Positions 29,493 to 39,090 of a stretch of 47,997 nt of DNA are shown piece by piece. The stretch is from Oscillatoria sp. CS-180 (GTDB lineage: Bacteria > Cyanobacteriota > Cyanobacteriia > Phormidesmidales > Phormidesmidaceae), in NCBI RefSeq assembly GCF_028330965.1, contig NZ_JAQMUB010000090.1:1-47997 (forward strand), in the 5' to 3' direction. Positions within the stretch are counted from its first letter, which is position 1. Every line of letters begins with the position of its first letter. The notes beneath the pieces are model-generated. The model did no database searches. It saw only the letters and a program-made list of their open reading frames with translations, and was not told the DNA's origin. A program made the position numbers and the translations under genes.

Positions 29493-30035
29493 GAGACGGC
29501 TCTTAAACGTGGTGTCTTAAAAACAAAAACGAAAGTCGCCTTGTTAGCGACTCAGGTTTACCTTTCCTCGGTATGGCAATGTAACAAGGCTTAATATGCC
29601 TTAAAGTTGAGATGTTTGAAAGGTCATTGGGCAACTCTCAAACGCCTCTAAAAGCTGAAGGGGAACCCCATCGGGCGATCGCCTGAAGACCCCAGCAGAA
29701 AACGAGTTTACCCGCAATGCTTATTCTCAAAGCATGGGGTCACAGTTGCCGCTCGGTTCTCTAGAGCTTTACAACCGGGCAGACTCAGCGATCAAGAGAA
29801 TACTCTGTCATGACGCCTGGATAGTTGATTATACCGCTCTATCCCTCCAATGCCGACATCCCAAGAATTGCTTTCTCAACATGTCAGAGAGGTATTACAT
29901 TTCCCCCTATTTGGGAGAATGAGAACTGGTGAGGATAGTTCAGTCTGAATCAGAACGTCGCTAGTCTGCTGTACGAGAGATTACGCTTTTTGAGGAAAAC
30001 CACTGTTGAGTCAGAGAAATCTATAGGAGGTATGA
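29493..30035. other. Divergent promoter region between glsF and the glycosidase gene
   Basis: No gene is supported in these 543 bp. It contains a glsF leader hairpin (29534-29552) and a HIP1 octamer near 29678. I did not find a glnA-type glutamine riboswitch by eye. Confidence 0.45.
29534..29552 (-). promoter_or_regulatory. Terminator-like hairpin in the glsF leader
   Basis: AGTCGC/GCGACT (29534-29539 with 29547-29552) is followed, on the glsF strand, by TTTCGTTTTTGTTTTTAAG. It starts about 60 bp before the glsF ATG. It may be an attenuator, or the end of a small upstream transcript. Confidence 0.45.
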
Positions 30036-31856
30036 GTGGGACTACTCGGATTTTGGCAAACCTCAAATGCCATGGTGTGTTCTGTTTTGCTAACAGGTTT
30101 AACCGGAATTGGGTTGACCGTTTCTGTTAGTATGCAGTCCACTACGGTCGCCCTAGCCTCGCAGAACAAGCAGACTGCTCAGCATTTGGTAACTCCCATT
30201 GCTCAGTCCCCTTTAGCGAGTGGGGGGATGACGATCACCTTAGGGGACAAAACGCTACCAATTCCCTGGGACAAGCGAGGCGATCGCATTGGCGTTGCCG
30301 ATTTGCCGCTGCTTCATCATTTAGGAATTGAACTCCAAGATACTTCAATCGCTGCGGAACAACCTCTCCTATGGTTTTCTGAAACTGCGACACCGGTTTC
30401 TGCCTGGCATCGCAATGGCTATCGCTATCTTGATTTGACTGACTGGGCTGCCGCGCAGGGATGGCAGTTGGTTCCAATCGGCAGCAGTCTCCGGATTCAG
30501 GCTCCTGCAGGAAAGATTACGGCTGGACGTCGAGGCAGACAAACCTGGGGTGATCGCCTCGTGCTGGAAGTCGACCGTCCGGTGATGTGGAGTTTCGTTG
30601 AAGAGACCACAGCGTTTACGTTGACAATTCAGGCAGAAGCTGATGGAGCCTTTAGTTCAGCGGCCTTGATGGGCCAGAACGGCAATGTTCTGAACACACT
30701 TCAGGTGGTTCCCCGTGGCGATCAGGTGGAGTTGAGAGGGACTTTTGACGAAACAGCTCGACCCCGCGTCTGGAGCCTGACGAATCCTCATCGTATTGTG
30801 GTCGATATTAGTCAAGTTGATGTCGTGCCGCGAGACATTCAGTGGGCACCCGGTGTGCGGTGGCGGCAGGAATACATCACTGTTGGCGATCGCGCCTTTC
30901 CAGTTCATCAAATATGGCTTGATCTATCTTCGGAAACGCAGCTACAGCCTATCTGGTCTAATCCTGTTCAATTGCCTGGCATCACTCCGTTGGTCACAAT
31001 GGCCGCCAACAGTCGCGCGGCTGTGGCCATCAACGGTGGGTTCTTCAACCGTAACAATCAGCTTCCGTTAGGTGCGATTCGCAGTAATAGCCAATGGATT
31101 TCGGGTCCAATTCTGAATCGAGGGGCGATTGCCTGGACGCCTGAGGGCCAATCTGCACTAAGTCCACTGGCTTTGAGCTACGGACTCACCACCGCTCAGG
31201 GGGAAACCTTTCCGGTCAACCACATCAACAGCGGCTATGTTCAAGCGGGCATTGGTCTATACACTGCCGCTTGGGGCCGCACGTATACGCCTGTGAGCGA
31301 TCGCGAAACGCTGGTTACGGTTAACCAAAACCAAGTGGTGCAACAAACCGTCACAGGAGCTGCCAATACAGGAACCTACTCGATTCCGCCTGAGGGCTAC
31401 GTCCTGGCGCTACGATCCTTCAATTCTGCTACGCCGTCCCTATCTCCCGGAACAACTGTGTCGCTTAGTCCCGATTTGCGACCGCAGAGATTTGCTGAAT
31501 TCCCGTTTGCGATCGGAGGTGGCCCAATTTTGCTTCAGAACGGGCGGATTAATGCTGATGCCAGGGCGGAGGGGTTCAGTGATGCGTTTGCGGCCCAAGC
31601 AGCTCCTCGCAGCGTGATTGCGACGACACCCAACGGAAACATGATCCTGGCAGCCATCCACTACAGCCCCGGCGGTCGTGGTCCAACCCTTCGAGAAACT
31701 GCCCAGATCATGCAGCAGTTAGGTGCTCAGGATGCATTGAATTTAGACGGCGGCAATTCTGCAAGTCTCTATTTAGGAGGCCACATGATCAACCGCCATC
31801 GAGCCACTGTAGGACGGGTTCATAACGGCTTAGGGGTGTTTTTAGGACCGCCATAG
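30036..31856 (+). CDS. Exported phosphodiester glycosidase family protein with AMIN-like domain
   Basis: This 606-residue protein has an N-terminal hydrophobic export signal (about 12-42). Residues about 60-150 resemble a copper-amine-oxidase-N-like or peptidoglycan-binding segment, residues about 165-265 resemble AMIN, and the C-terminal domain (about 330-606) is the NAGPA/DUF2233 phosphodiester glycosidase fold with AINGGFFN and the LNLDGGNSAS motif. It is probably periplasmic and acts on cell-wall or polysaccharide phosphodiesters, which is inferred. The start is GTG 30036, set by AGGAGG at 30025-30030; an ATG at 30032 is in another frame. Confidence 0.85.
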   Translation: MGLLGFWQTSNAMVCSVLLTGLTGIGLTVSVSMQSTTVALASQNKQTAQHLVTPIAQSPLASGGMTITLGDKTLPIPWDKRGDRIGVADLPLLHHLGIELQDTSIAAEQPLLWFSETATPVSAWHRNGYRYLDLTDWAAAQGWQLVPIGSSLRIQAPAGKITAGRRGRQTWGDRLVLEVDRPVMWSFVEETTAFTLTIQAEADGAFSSAALMGQNGNVLNTLQVVPRGDQVELRGTFDETARPRVWSLTNPHRIVVDISQVDVVPRDIQWAPGVRWRQEYITVGDRAFPVHQIWLDLSSETQLQPIWSNPVQLPGITPLVTMAANSRAAVAINGGFFNRNNQLPLGAIRSNSQWISGPILNRGAIAWTPEGQSALSPLALSYGLTTAQGETFPVNHINSGYVQAGIGLYTAAWGRTYTPVSDRETLVTVNQNQVVQQTVTGAANTGTYSIPPEGYVLALRSFNSATPSLSPGTTVSLSPDLRPQRFAEFPFAIGGGPILLQNGRINADARAEGFSDAFAAQAAPRSVIATTPNGNMILAAIHYSPGGRGPTLRETAQIMQQLGAQDALNLDGGNSASLYLGGHMINRHRATVGRVHNGLGVFLGPP

Positions 31857-31861
31857 CCTCA

Positions 31862-32743
31862 TTACTCGACAAAGTTGCCGTCTTCTTCTGTCTCAGGTGC
31901 CGCGCTGGGTTCAACGGTGTCCACATCAGGGGCTAATGTTTCTGGTGTTTCTCCACCCGTGGCGAGCTGACGAACTTGATCCTTATATTGATCAGGCGCT
32001 AGCTCTTCAGCCTGTTTGAACAATACGGCAGCGTCGGGTGCTCTATCGATGTCTCTTAGCACGAGAGCCTTAGCTAGAAGCGGACGGAAATCTTCTTCGT
32101 CAGCAGCGATCGCCTCGTCATAAATACGCAACGCATCATTAAACTGCTCTTCTTCAACGAAGACTTGAGCCAGTAGCAGTTGAACTGAGCCAACGTCAAC
32201 CGTACCAGGGCTAACTTCATTAGTCTGAGGTGCGGCTTCCAGGGTGTCTTGCAATAAGCCAACGGCTGCTTGGGGGCGCTCTTGTTCAATCAATAGCGCG
32301 GTCAATCCTTGTAAAGCGTTCATATCGCCAGGACGCTGAGTGAGGACAGTCCGGTAAGCATCAGCAGCCCCCTCTAAGTCCCCAATGTTTTGCCTAGCTT
32401 GCCCTAGCAGAACTCGATACTCAGGCACCTCTGGATTAAGGTCAGCCAATCTCTCAAGCGGTTCAATGACTCCTGCAATATCCCCAAGCTGAATACGGGC
32501 ATCCACCAGTCCCTGAATGGCCGTCTGATTGTCAGGTTCTCGCTCTAAAACGGCTTCATAGCCTCTTGCCTGAGCCTCCAGTTCATCCTGTCTATTGGAC
32601 GCTTCCAGCCCACCACCATGGGTTGCCGTTGCGGGGCGATTGCCGTGCCCGGAGAAGAATGGCAGTATCGACAGTGCCACGAAAGCGCCCACGGCAACAA
32701 ACAACACGCTAATAACCAGCCAGCGATTGCGCTTTACAGCCAC
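31862..32743 (-). CDS. Membrane-anchored TPR protein
   Basis: This 293-residue protein starts with a single transmembrane helix (about 8-30) followed by tetratricopeptide-type repeats (about 55-270), for example NPEVPEYRVLLGQARQNIGD and DAYRTVLTQRPGDMNAL. The tail is acidic. TPR proteins of this kind scaffold assembly of membrane or envelope complexes; the partner is unknown. GTG at 32743 is the start. The stop lies five bases from that of the converging glycosidase gene. Confidence 0.85.
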   Translation of the reverse strand: MAVKRNRWLVISVLFVAVGAFVALSILPFFSGHGNRPATATHGGGLEASNRQDELEAQARGYEAVLEREPDNQTAIQGLVDARIQLGDIAGVIEPLERLADLNPEVPEYRVLLGQARQNIGDLEGAADAYRTVLTQRPGDMNALQGLTALLIEQERPQAAVGLLQDTLEAAPQTNEVSPGTVDVGSVQLLLAQVFVEEEQFNDALRIYDEAIAADEEDFRPLLAKALVLRDIDRAPDAAVLFKQAEELAPDQYKDQVRQLATGGETPETLAPDVDTVEPSAAPETEEDGNFVE

Positions 32744-33029
32744 GAGAATGATCCGAATTCAACCTGCCCATCTTAGCGTTTTCACTCAAAAATCCAGGTC
32801 ATGTTTCAAGATGAAAATCTCGATAACTTTACGAGTCCACAATAAAAACATTACGGATTAAACATAGAGAAGCTCGGAAAAGAGGGTAAAGATAAATCAT
32901 TGCCCGTATCCTTAGGAGAGGAAAGGGGCATCTCGCGGGATGCGAATTGCGGTGCTAACCTTGAGGGAATAAGCCCCTTTTCTGTCTGCGGGTGGATGGG
33001 AGTTTTTAGGTAGGAGGATTTCGAGACCC

Positions 33030-34265
33030 ATGAGCGCAGCGGAGCATCAGTTTTCCAAGATGTCGTCTCAGTCAGACAGCAAACCGATGGCCCCACCTCA
33101 GCGACCATCGCTGTTACAGCCTCCTGCACGGCCTCAGCGCCCTTCCTCCAATCGCGCTGAATCGGAAGCTGTGACGCCTCCAGCGCCGGAGACTACTCCA
33201 GCTAAACCCAAGGTCGATAGCGTCGATAGCAATGAAGCCGAAGCGGCTATCAAGCCGCCAGAAGCGGTTCCTTCCAAATCTGCTTTTACCAACCACCCTA
33301 TCGCGCCTCCCAGTGAACCAATGCAATATCGAGCAATTGGTTTGATCAAGGGGACCTATCAGCCGTCTGAAGAGCAGCTCAACCGAGGTAAGATTCTTGC
33401 CGATGATGGAGCGGTCATCGACTCGGTTTTGTTAGGCCGGATTACGAGTCTGATTAAGAAACATATCGATCTTCAGAAATCGCACTTATGGGTTGTCTAT
33501 CCCCTTACACGTCAGGCGCTGGAGGAGTCTGAGCAGGACGATACGAACGGCAGTTTGCACTTGCAAATTGTCGGCATTTGGGAACCTGAAACGTTGGGAA
33601 TGCCTGGTGAAAACCCCAACACAGGATCATCTGACAATCCTGATGATTTGGATGAGAAGATTGCTGAACCCACAGAGTCTCTGGTTGATCCGGAGCCTGT
33701 AACGATATTGGAAGCCGATCAGGAAGCCGCGACTCAGGCAGAGGATACTGATGTGGCGATCGCTACAGAAAACGCGACAGAAACTCTTGATATAGAAAGC
33801 CCTGACGTAGAAAGTCCTGATCCGAACGATCCTGATACTGCTGAAAGTGCTGCTGTAGAGCTACCGACGCCGGAAATTCCGTCAGAAAATTACTTCTCCA
33901 TTCGAGGCGAAGTTTTGAACTATGACGAAGACAAAGAGTTAATTCTGGTCAAAATCGTGCAGGGTGCTAAGCGTAATGGGAAGCCACCCAAAGCCTTCAA
34001 ATTGAACGTATTCGGAAAAATCTCCGGCAAAACGGTGGGTTATTTCTGGGAACTAGAAATAGAGCGTCAAGGAGAAAACTTGGTGCTCACTGACAGCCGT
34101 GCAATAGGCATCGTTCCGCCTAAGAAGAAGAAAAAAGGTGGTAGGCCATCTGGTCCCAGACGGGGACGGCGTCCTGGAGGTAGTGCAGGGCGTCCTAAAC
34201 CTGCTCCAACAAAAGATAGACCCAGAATTCGACCATCGGCTCCGGTCAAGTCAAATCCGTTGTAA
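33030..34265 (+). CDS. Conserved cyanobacterial-type protein with low-complexity flanks
   Basis: This 411-residue protein has a Pro/Ser-rich N-terminus, a folded centre split in two (about 105-190 and 285-370) by an acidic linker, and a Lys/Arg/Gly/Pro-rich C-terminal tail (KKKKKGGRPSGPRRGRR). The tail suggests binding to RNA, DNA or acidic proteins. I recognise no named domain. TAGGAGGA lies about 11 bases before the ATG. A second Met at residue 11 is possible. Confidence 0.8.
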   Translation: MSAAEHQFSKMSSQSDSKPMAPPQRPSLLQPPARPQRPSSNRAESEAVTPPAPETTPAKPKVDSVDSNEAEAAIKPPEAVPSKSAFTNHPIAPPSEPMQYRAIGLIKGTYQPSEEQLNRGKILADDGAVIDSVLLGRITSLIKKHIDLQKSHLWVVYPLTRQALEESEQDDTNGSLHLQIVGIWEPETLGMPGENPNTGSSDNPDDLDEKIAEPTESLVDPEPVTILEADQEAATQAEDTDVAIATENATETLDIESPDVESPDPNDPDTAESAAVELPTPEIPSENYFSIRGEVLNYDEDKELILVKIVQGAKRNGKPPKAFKLNVFGKISGKTVGYFWELEIERQGENLVLTDSRAIGIVPPKKKKKGGRPSGPRRGRRPGGSAGRPKPAPTKDRPRIRPSAPVKSNPL

Positions 34266-34410
34266 AGTCCAGCGAAGACGAGCCTGCTAACTTTGACCGG
34301 TCCATAGGATGCTCTCAGCACCCAGTCATTCTGGTCGGTTCATCTAGCTTCAAGGTCACTGCAACTGACATTGCTTTGTCTCAGATGGTCAGAAACCTCA
34401 GAGTTTTGTC

Positions 34411-34440
34411 GCGGAAGGGTTCATTGATGCTTCCGCTTTT
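34411..34440 (+). terminator. Intrinsic terminator
   Basis: GCGGAAG/CTTCCGC (34411-34417 with 34430-34436) is followed by TTTTATCCTTTT. It fits termination of the plus-strand gene ending at 34265. Confidence 0.7.
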
Positions 34441-34453
34441 ATCCTTTTGCCTT

Positions 34454-34954
34454 TTACTGTAGCTGCGATCGCCGCTTCAAAAGCCGTAGCTGTTTTAACC
34501 ACCATTCGGCAGGCTTACCGTAGAAAGCAAAGATATCACCGAACGCCTTGTTAGCATAGCGGTGATGGATCCAGTGACGTTCGGGCGTCGTGATGTACAA
34601 AGCTTTACAAATTTTCTGTAGCCAATAAGGCGTGCGATAGGTCAACGAGAATTGATGTCTCCAGAGCACATGAAGTTCTGCTAAAAGAAGACCTAGCCCA
34701 ACTCCCCAAGGTGAAAGCTTCCACAAAATGGGAATGAACATGAGATAGGGAAAGGCGCTTAAAAAGCCGTCAATCAAAGCAATTGGTTGACGATTCTTAA
34801 TCGCATATCGAACGAAGCTACGCTTTGGGCTATGGTGAACAATGCTATGAAATTTCCCGAATACGTGCTCAGGGACGTGGTAGCCAAATGTCGCTACAAA
34901 ATCTCCCAACAATAAGAGCAGTCCAGCTGCCCCAAACAGCCGTAGCCAATTCAT
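34454..34954 (-). CDS. Sterol desaturase/fatty acid hydroxylase family membrane protein
   Basis: This 166-residue protein has several membrane segments and the His-cluster pattern of the family: HSIVHHS (about 36-42), HVLWRH (about 94-99) and HWIHHR (about 126-131). These would bind a di-iron centre at the membrane surface and hydroxylate or desaturate a lipid or carotenoid-like substrate. It is shorter than most members (about 200-300 residues), so some helices may be missing. It diverges from the gene at 35268. Confidence 0.8.
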   Translation of the reverse strand: MNWLRLFGAAGLLLLLGDFVATFGYHVPEHVFGKFHSIVHHSPKRSFVRYAIKNRQPIALIDGFLSAFPYLMFIPILWKLSPWGVGLGLLLAELHVLWRHQFSLTYRTPYWLQKICKALYITTPERHWIHHRYANKAFGDIFAFYGKPAEWWLKQLRLLKRRSQLQ

Positions 34955-35267
34955 AATATTTTCTCCAGCACTCTCATAGTCTGGTGGAACGCTACCAGCT
35001 AAATGTTAAAGAGCACTTAACACTCGATTTAGAAGTGATTTAAGTGATGCTTTCAACAAAGCGTTTTGTCGTAAGCTCTTCTAAACCGTTAAGGACAACC
35101 ATTGCCACAGCGCGGCTACAAGTTAGACCAACAATCCAGTAGAAATTCAATAGTCAAGATTGATGGATGCTCTTTTTGCCCACGCTAAGTTTGACTTGTG
35201 TTAAGGAGAACTGATAATCCTCCGGTGCTGGCCTTTCTTTTGCTAAAACCATCTAGCAAGGAACTTG
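34955..35267. other. Divergent intergenic region
   Basis: These 313 bp separate two divergent genes and should hold both promoters. I see no further structure that I can support. Confidence 0.4.
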
Positions 35268-36923
35268 ATGACAAATCCCATGTATACTCTCAGTCCATTT
35301 ACCTGCGCTCGCCTAAAGCGACTTCCCAAGCAACCTGCTGTGTGGGAAGGCGATCGCCGTCCGATTTCTGAGGGCATGTTGGACGCCTTTGGCTATGACG
35401 GTACTACGCCTGAGGGTGAAGATGAGGCAAGCGACTGCATTCTTTGGGTAGATGGCACTGAAGGGGCTTTGCGGGCAGTTACGATTATTCCAGCTGACAC
35501 TGGGCATGAGGCCGTTGTTAGAACCCTGCTACAGGCGATGGAGCATCCGCAGGGTGCCATTCCGCCTGCTCGTCCACACAAGATTGTGGTGCGCGATCGC
35601 GAAATACATTTTTTTCTCCGAGGCGCCTTGCAGGATCTCGATGTCACCGTTGATCACGCCGACACATTGCCCATCATCAACGAAATATTTGAGAGTTTGC
35701 AGCAGCCCGAAGAGTCGGATGAAGCAGCTTTGCCCGATGACTGGCAAAAAGTGCTTAACGAGCAAGCTCGGCAGCTTTGGGATAACGCTCCTTGGAATAA
35801 TTTAGGCGATGATCAGATCCTGAAAATAGACCTTAATCGGTGGGATCTAGACACCCTCTATGTGTCTGTTTTAGGTATGGCTGGACTTGAGTATGGGCTA
35901 CTCATTTATCGCTCTCTGGAATCGCTCACGCAATTTCGGAAAACAGCTATGCTCGACACGTTGAGCACTCGGCAAATGCAGCAGGCTTTCTTATCTCAAG
36001 ATTGCCTATTTCTCAACTTTGACCTGGTTCAAGATGAAGCATCTTCAACGCTACTGCCCCTGCCGTGGATGCAGTCTGCCCCTTCTGAGGTGATTCCTGA
36101 ATTCGGGAGCCTACATCCTTTGGAAGGGTTGAGAACAGCCCTTGAATTGGAGGAGGCAGCAGCGCTTAGAGTCTGTCTAGAAGGATTAAACTCATTCTTT
36201 GAAGAATACGAATCTGCTTTGAGCGGAGCTGATTTCCCTGATCTTTCTCACGACTATAGGGTGACCGATCCCATTAAAGGCGAGGCTTTGAAGGTCTCTA
36301 TCGCGACCTGTCCCACCATTACGGCCCAGCTCGCTGTCTCAGAGGGTATTGGTGTCGATCCGCTCTCGCCGATGGAGTTTCCTCGGTTTCGCGATGACTA
36401 CATTCCAGAAGGGGCGATGGTTTTGTTGACGCGCCTATCTCAGAAGACATTTGCTCCCTTGCAAAAAGGCCAACATTATCATGCGATCGCTAAGCCTCCC
36501 TTCAAAGGCAAAATGATGCCTATTGTCATCATTCAAACGTCTCGCCCTAAGGCACAAAAGTTAGTGTCACAATTGCAGGCAGCTGGGGAAGTTCAGGCTG
36601 TCTGTTTCAATCCCGGGGGAGATCCGATGACAGGGGATACCCTCCAGTTGGGATTGCTACATACAGGTGATAGCGACTTCCACCTATTTATCGAAATCTT
36701 AGAAGACGATTCCCACGACAGCGAGTTGCTGGAAAAGTGGCATCAATGGTGTGAAGAATCCAAAGGGGTTTGTGGAGTCATGATTGCCTCTGGCATCACG
36801 GGAGCTGCCAGAGGGAAACCTGGACCCAAAGAAAAAGTTGCATTCTTCGAAACAGTCTTTAAGACACCTGAAGAACTGAACTTACCGCCATTGCAAATGA
36901 GTTACGCGCTCGATTGGGAGTAA
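35268..36923 (+). CDS. DUF6930-like cyanobacterial protein
   Basis: This 551-residue protein resembles a family of uncharacterised cyanobacterial proteins (DUF6930, assigned from memory). Recognisable marks are the start TCARLKRLPKQPAVWEGDRR and the segment WEHP-type acidic middle. No enzyme motif is evident. I use ATG 35268, which follows CAAGGAAC; the frame is also open from a TTG at 35265. A short stem-loop (36926-36944) follows the stop. Its function is unknown. Confidence 0.8.
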   Translation: MTNPMYTLSPFTCARLKRLPKQPAVWEGDRRPISEGMLDAFGYDGTTPEGEDEASDCILWVDGTEGALRAVTIIPADTGHEAVVRTLLQAMEHPQGAIPPARPHKIVVRDREIHFFLRGALQDLDVTVDHADTLPIINEIFESLQQPEESDEAALPDDWQKVLNEQARQLWDNAPWNNLGDDQILKIDLNRWDLDTLYVSVLGMAGLEYGLLIYRSLESLTQFRKTAMLDTLSTRQMQQAFLSQDCLFLNFDLVQDEASSTLLPLPWMQSAPSEVIPEFGSLHPLEGLRTALELEEAAALRVCLEGLNSFFEEYESALSGADFPDLSHDYRVTDPIKGEALKVSIATCPTITAQLAVSEGIGVDPLSPMEFPRFRDDYIPEGAMVLLTRLSQKTFAPLQKGQHYHAIAKPPFKGKMMPIVIIQTSRPKAQKLVSQLQAAGEVQAVCFNPGGDPMTGDTLQLGLLHTGDSDFHLFIEILEDDSHDSELLEKWHQWCEESKGVCGVMIASGITGAARGKPGPKEKVAFFETVFKTPEELNLPPLQMSYALDWE

Positions 36924-37183
36924 CTAGCAGATATTTTGTCTGCTCATTTGGGGTGCAGGGCAGGGTTGTTTAATTCATCTGAAGCGTGGTCACTTAAACT
37001 GACCGCGATCGCAGCGTTGATTCCTGAAAGTGCTGCCTTAGGTTTGCTGTCTGGGCGTGGAGCAATTCAGCAGGTCAATTCCGAGGCTTGTGAAACGGCT
37101 GAATCATCGAAGTAACTTCAACTCAGTTGTTCTGAGAATGCTTCGGCGATTAAAATACGTAAAGTTATCTTCATAGAGGGCAC

Positions 37184-38620
37184 ATGCGGGTTGCAATTGT
37201 TGGGGCAGGTCTGGCGGGTTTATCTACAGCAATTGAACTGGCCGACCAGGGGCATGAGATTGAGATTTTTGAGTCTCGTCCTTTTGTTGGCGGCAAGGTT
37301 GGTAGCTGGATTGACAAAGACGGCAATCATCTGGAGATGGGCCTTCATGTTTTTTTTGGCTGCTACTACAACCTCTTTGAGCTGATGAAAAAGGTGAATG
37401 CTTTTCAGCATTTGCGGCGGAAGGAGCACACGCATACTTTTGTGAACCGGGGAGGTAAGACTGGAGAGCTTGATTTCCGCTTCATTACAGGTGCTCCCTT
37501 CAACGGACTCAAGGCATTCTTCACCACCTCCCAACTCTCGGCGGCGGATAAGGCTATGAACGCGATCGCCCTGGGAACTAGCCCCATTGTTCGTGGTCTA
37601 GTGGACTTCAAAGGGGCAATGAAAACCATTCGCGAACTAGATCGCATTAGCTTTGCCGACTGGTTCCGCAAACACGGGGGGTCCAATGGCAGCCTCAAGC
37701 GCATGTGGAATCCTATTGCCTACGCATTGGGCTTCATCGATACTGAGAATATTTCGGCCCGCTGTATGCTGACAATTTTCATGTTCTTTGCAGCAAAAAG
37801 CGAAGCGTCCGTTTTACGAATGTTGGAGGGATCGCCCAACGACTTTTTACACAAACCTATCCTCAACTACCTACAAGAACGCGGTGCAAAAGTGCATACT
37901 CGTCGGGGAGTACGGGAAGTCTTGTTCGAAGATAGGGGTAATGCAACTCACGTCACGGGCTTGGCGATCGCCAATGAAGACGATATTGAAACAATAACTG
38001 CCGATGCCTATGTGGCTGCCTGCGACGTTCCCGGCATTAAGCGACTGTTGCCAGAAGCTTGGCGACGCTGGCCCGAATTCGACAATATCTACAAGCTTGA
38101 TGCCGTGCCTGTCGCCACGGTACAGCTCCGATTTGACGGTTGGGTTACCGAATTGCAAGATTCAGCTGCCGCTAAGACAGTTGCCCATCCTACCGGTATG
38201 GACAATCTGCTATACACCCCTGATGCGGACTTTTCATGTTTCGCTGATATGGCCTTAACAAGTCCTACTGACTACTATCGGGAAGGAGAAGGATCACTGA
38301 TGCAATGTGTCCTGACGCCTGGAGATCCTTTCATTCGTGAAAATAATGAAGCGATCGCTCATCACGTGCTCAAGCAAGTGCATGACCTCTTTCCCTCTTC
38401 ACGGGACCTCAACATGACCTGGTACAGTGTGGTCAAATTAGCGCAGTCGCTCTATCGAGAAGCGCCGGGGATGGATCCTTACCGACCCAATCAGGTAACT
38501 CCTGTAGATAACTTCTTTCTTGCGGGGAGTTACACCCAGCAGGACTACATCGATAGTATGGAAGGCGCTACCCTTTCAGGCAAGCAAGCTGCCAAAGCAA
38601 TTCTGGAACGTATGAGATAG
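37184..38620 (+). CDS. crtQ: Zeta-carotene desaturase CrtQ
   Basis: CrtQ (plant-type ZDS) introduces double bases into zeta-carotene to give prolycopene in the thylakoid or cytoplasmic membrane. The 478 residues begin with the FAD-binding motif [17 protein letters not shown], and the C-terminal signature [20 protein letters not shown] contains the second FAD contact. Internal blocks [15 protein letters not shown] and [16 protein letters not shown] are typical. The SRPBCC gene follows after three bases, forming the usual cyanobacterial pair. Confidence 0.96.
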   Translation: MRVAIVGAGLAGLSTAIELADQGHEIEIFESRPFVGGKVGSWIDKDGNHLEMGLHVFFGCYYNLFELMKKVNAFQHLRRKEHTHTFVNRGGKTGELDFRFITGAPFNGLKAFFTTSQLSAADKAMNAIALGTSPIVRGLVDFKGAMKTIRELDRISFADWFRKHGGSNGSLKRMWNPIAYALGFIDTENISARCMLTIFMFFAAKSEASVLRMLEGSPNDFLHKPILNYLQERGAKVHTRRGVREVLFEDRGNATHVTGLAIANEDDIETITADAYVAACDVPGIKRLLPEAWRRWPEFDNIYKLDAVPVATVQLRFDGWVTELQDSAAAKTVAHPTGMDNLLYTPDADFSCFADMALTSPTDYYREGEGSLMQCVLTPGDPFIRENNEAIAHHVLKQVHDLFPSSRDLNMTWYSVVKLAQSLYREAPGMDPYRPNQVTPVDNFFLAGSYTQQDYIDSMEGATLSGKQAAKAILERMR

Positions 38621-38623
38621 ATT

Positions 38624-39076
38624 ATGTCTGACTGGCTGGAACACAGTGTATTAGTCGAGGTGGATGCTCCAGTCGAACTGGTGTGGTCGCTCTGGTCTGA
38701 CCTTGAACAAATGCCCCGGTGGATGAAATGGATTGAGTCGGTCACCATTTTGGAGGACAATCCAGATCTCTCTCGCTGGAAACTGGCGACGGGAGGCTTC
38801 GAGTTTACTTGGCTTTCCCGCATCACCAAGTTGATTGATCATCAGCTGATTCAATGGGAAGCGGTAGATGGTTTACCCAATCGAGGTGGGATTCGGTTTT
38901 ATGATCACAAGGGAAAGAGTGCAGTCAAGCTCACGGTGGCTTATTCTATCCCTAGCTTCATTGGCAAGCTAATGGATAACCTGTTTTTAGGTAGGATTGT
39001 TGAATCTACTCTAAAGGCAGATATGGACCGTTTCCAGAAGTACGTCATCGTTGTTCAGAATCGGCAACAGTCATAA
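38624..39076 (+). CDS. SRPBCC (Coq10/START-like) lipid-binding protein
   Basis: This 150-residue protein belongs to the SRPBCC superfamily, with the family start VEVDAPVELVWSLWSDLEQMPRWMKWI. It is found next to crtQ in many cyanobacteria. It probably binds carotenoid or quinone intermediates; the ligand is inferred. It is translationally close to crtQ (three bases between stop and start). Confidence 0.88.
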   Translation: MSDWLEHSVLVEVDAPVELVWSLWSDLEQMPRWMKWIESVTILEDNPDLSRWKLATGGFEFTWLSRITKLIDHQLIQWEAVDGLPNRGGIRFYDHKGKSAVKLTVAYSIPSFIGKLMDNLFLGRIVESTLKADMDRFQKYVIVVQNRQQS

Positions 39077-39090
39077 GACTTTCAGGACAC

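Noticed and set aside
29571-29584. NtcA-like GTA-N8-TAA upstream of glsF
   Set aside because: The consensus is GTA-N8-TAC and the last base does not match; a -10 box at the right distance was not clear.
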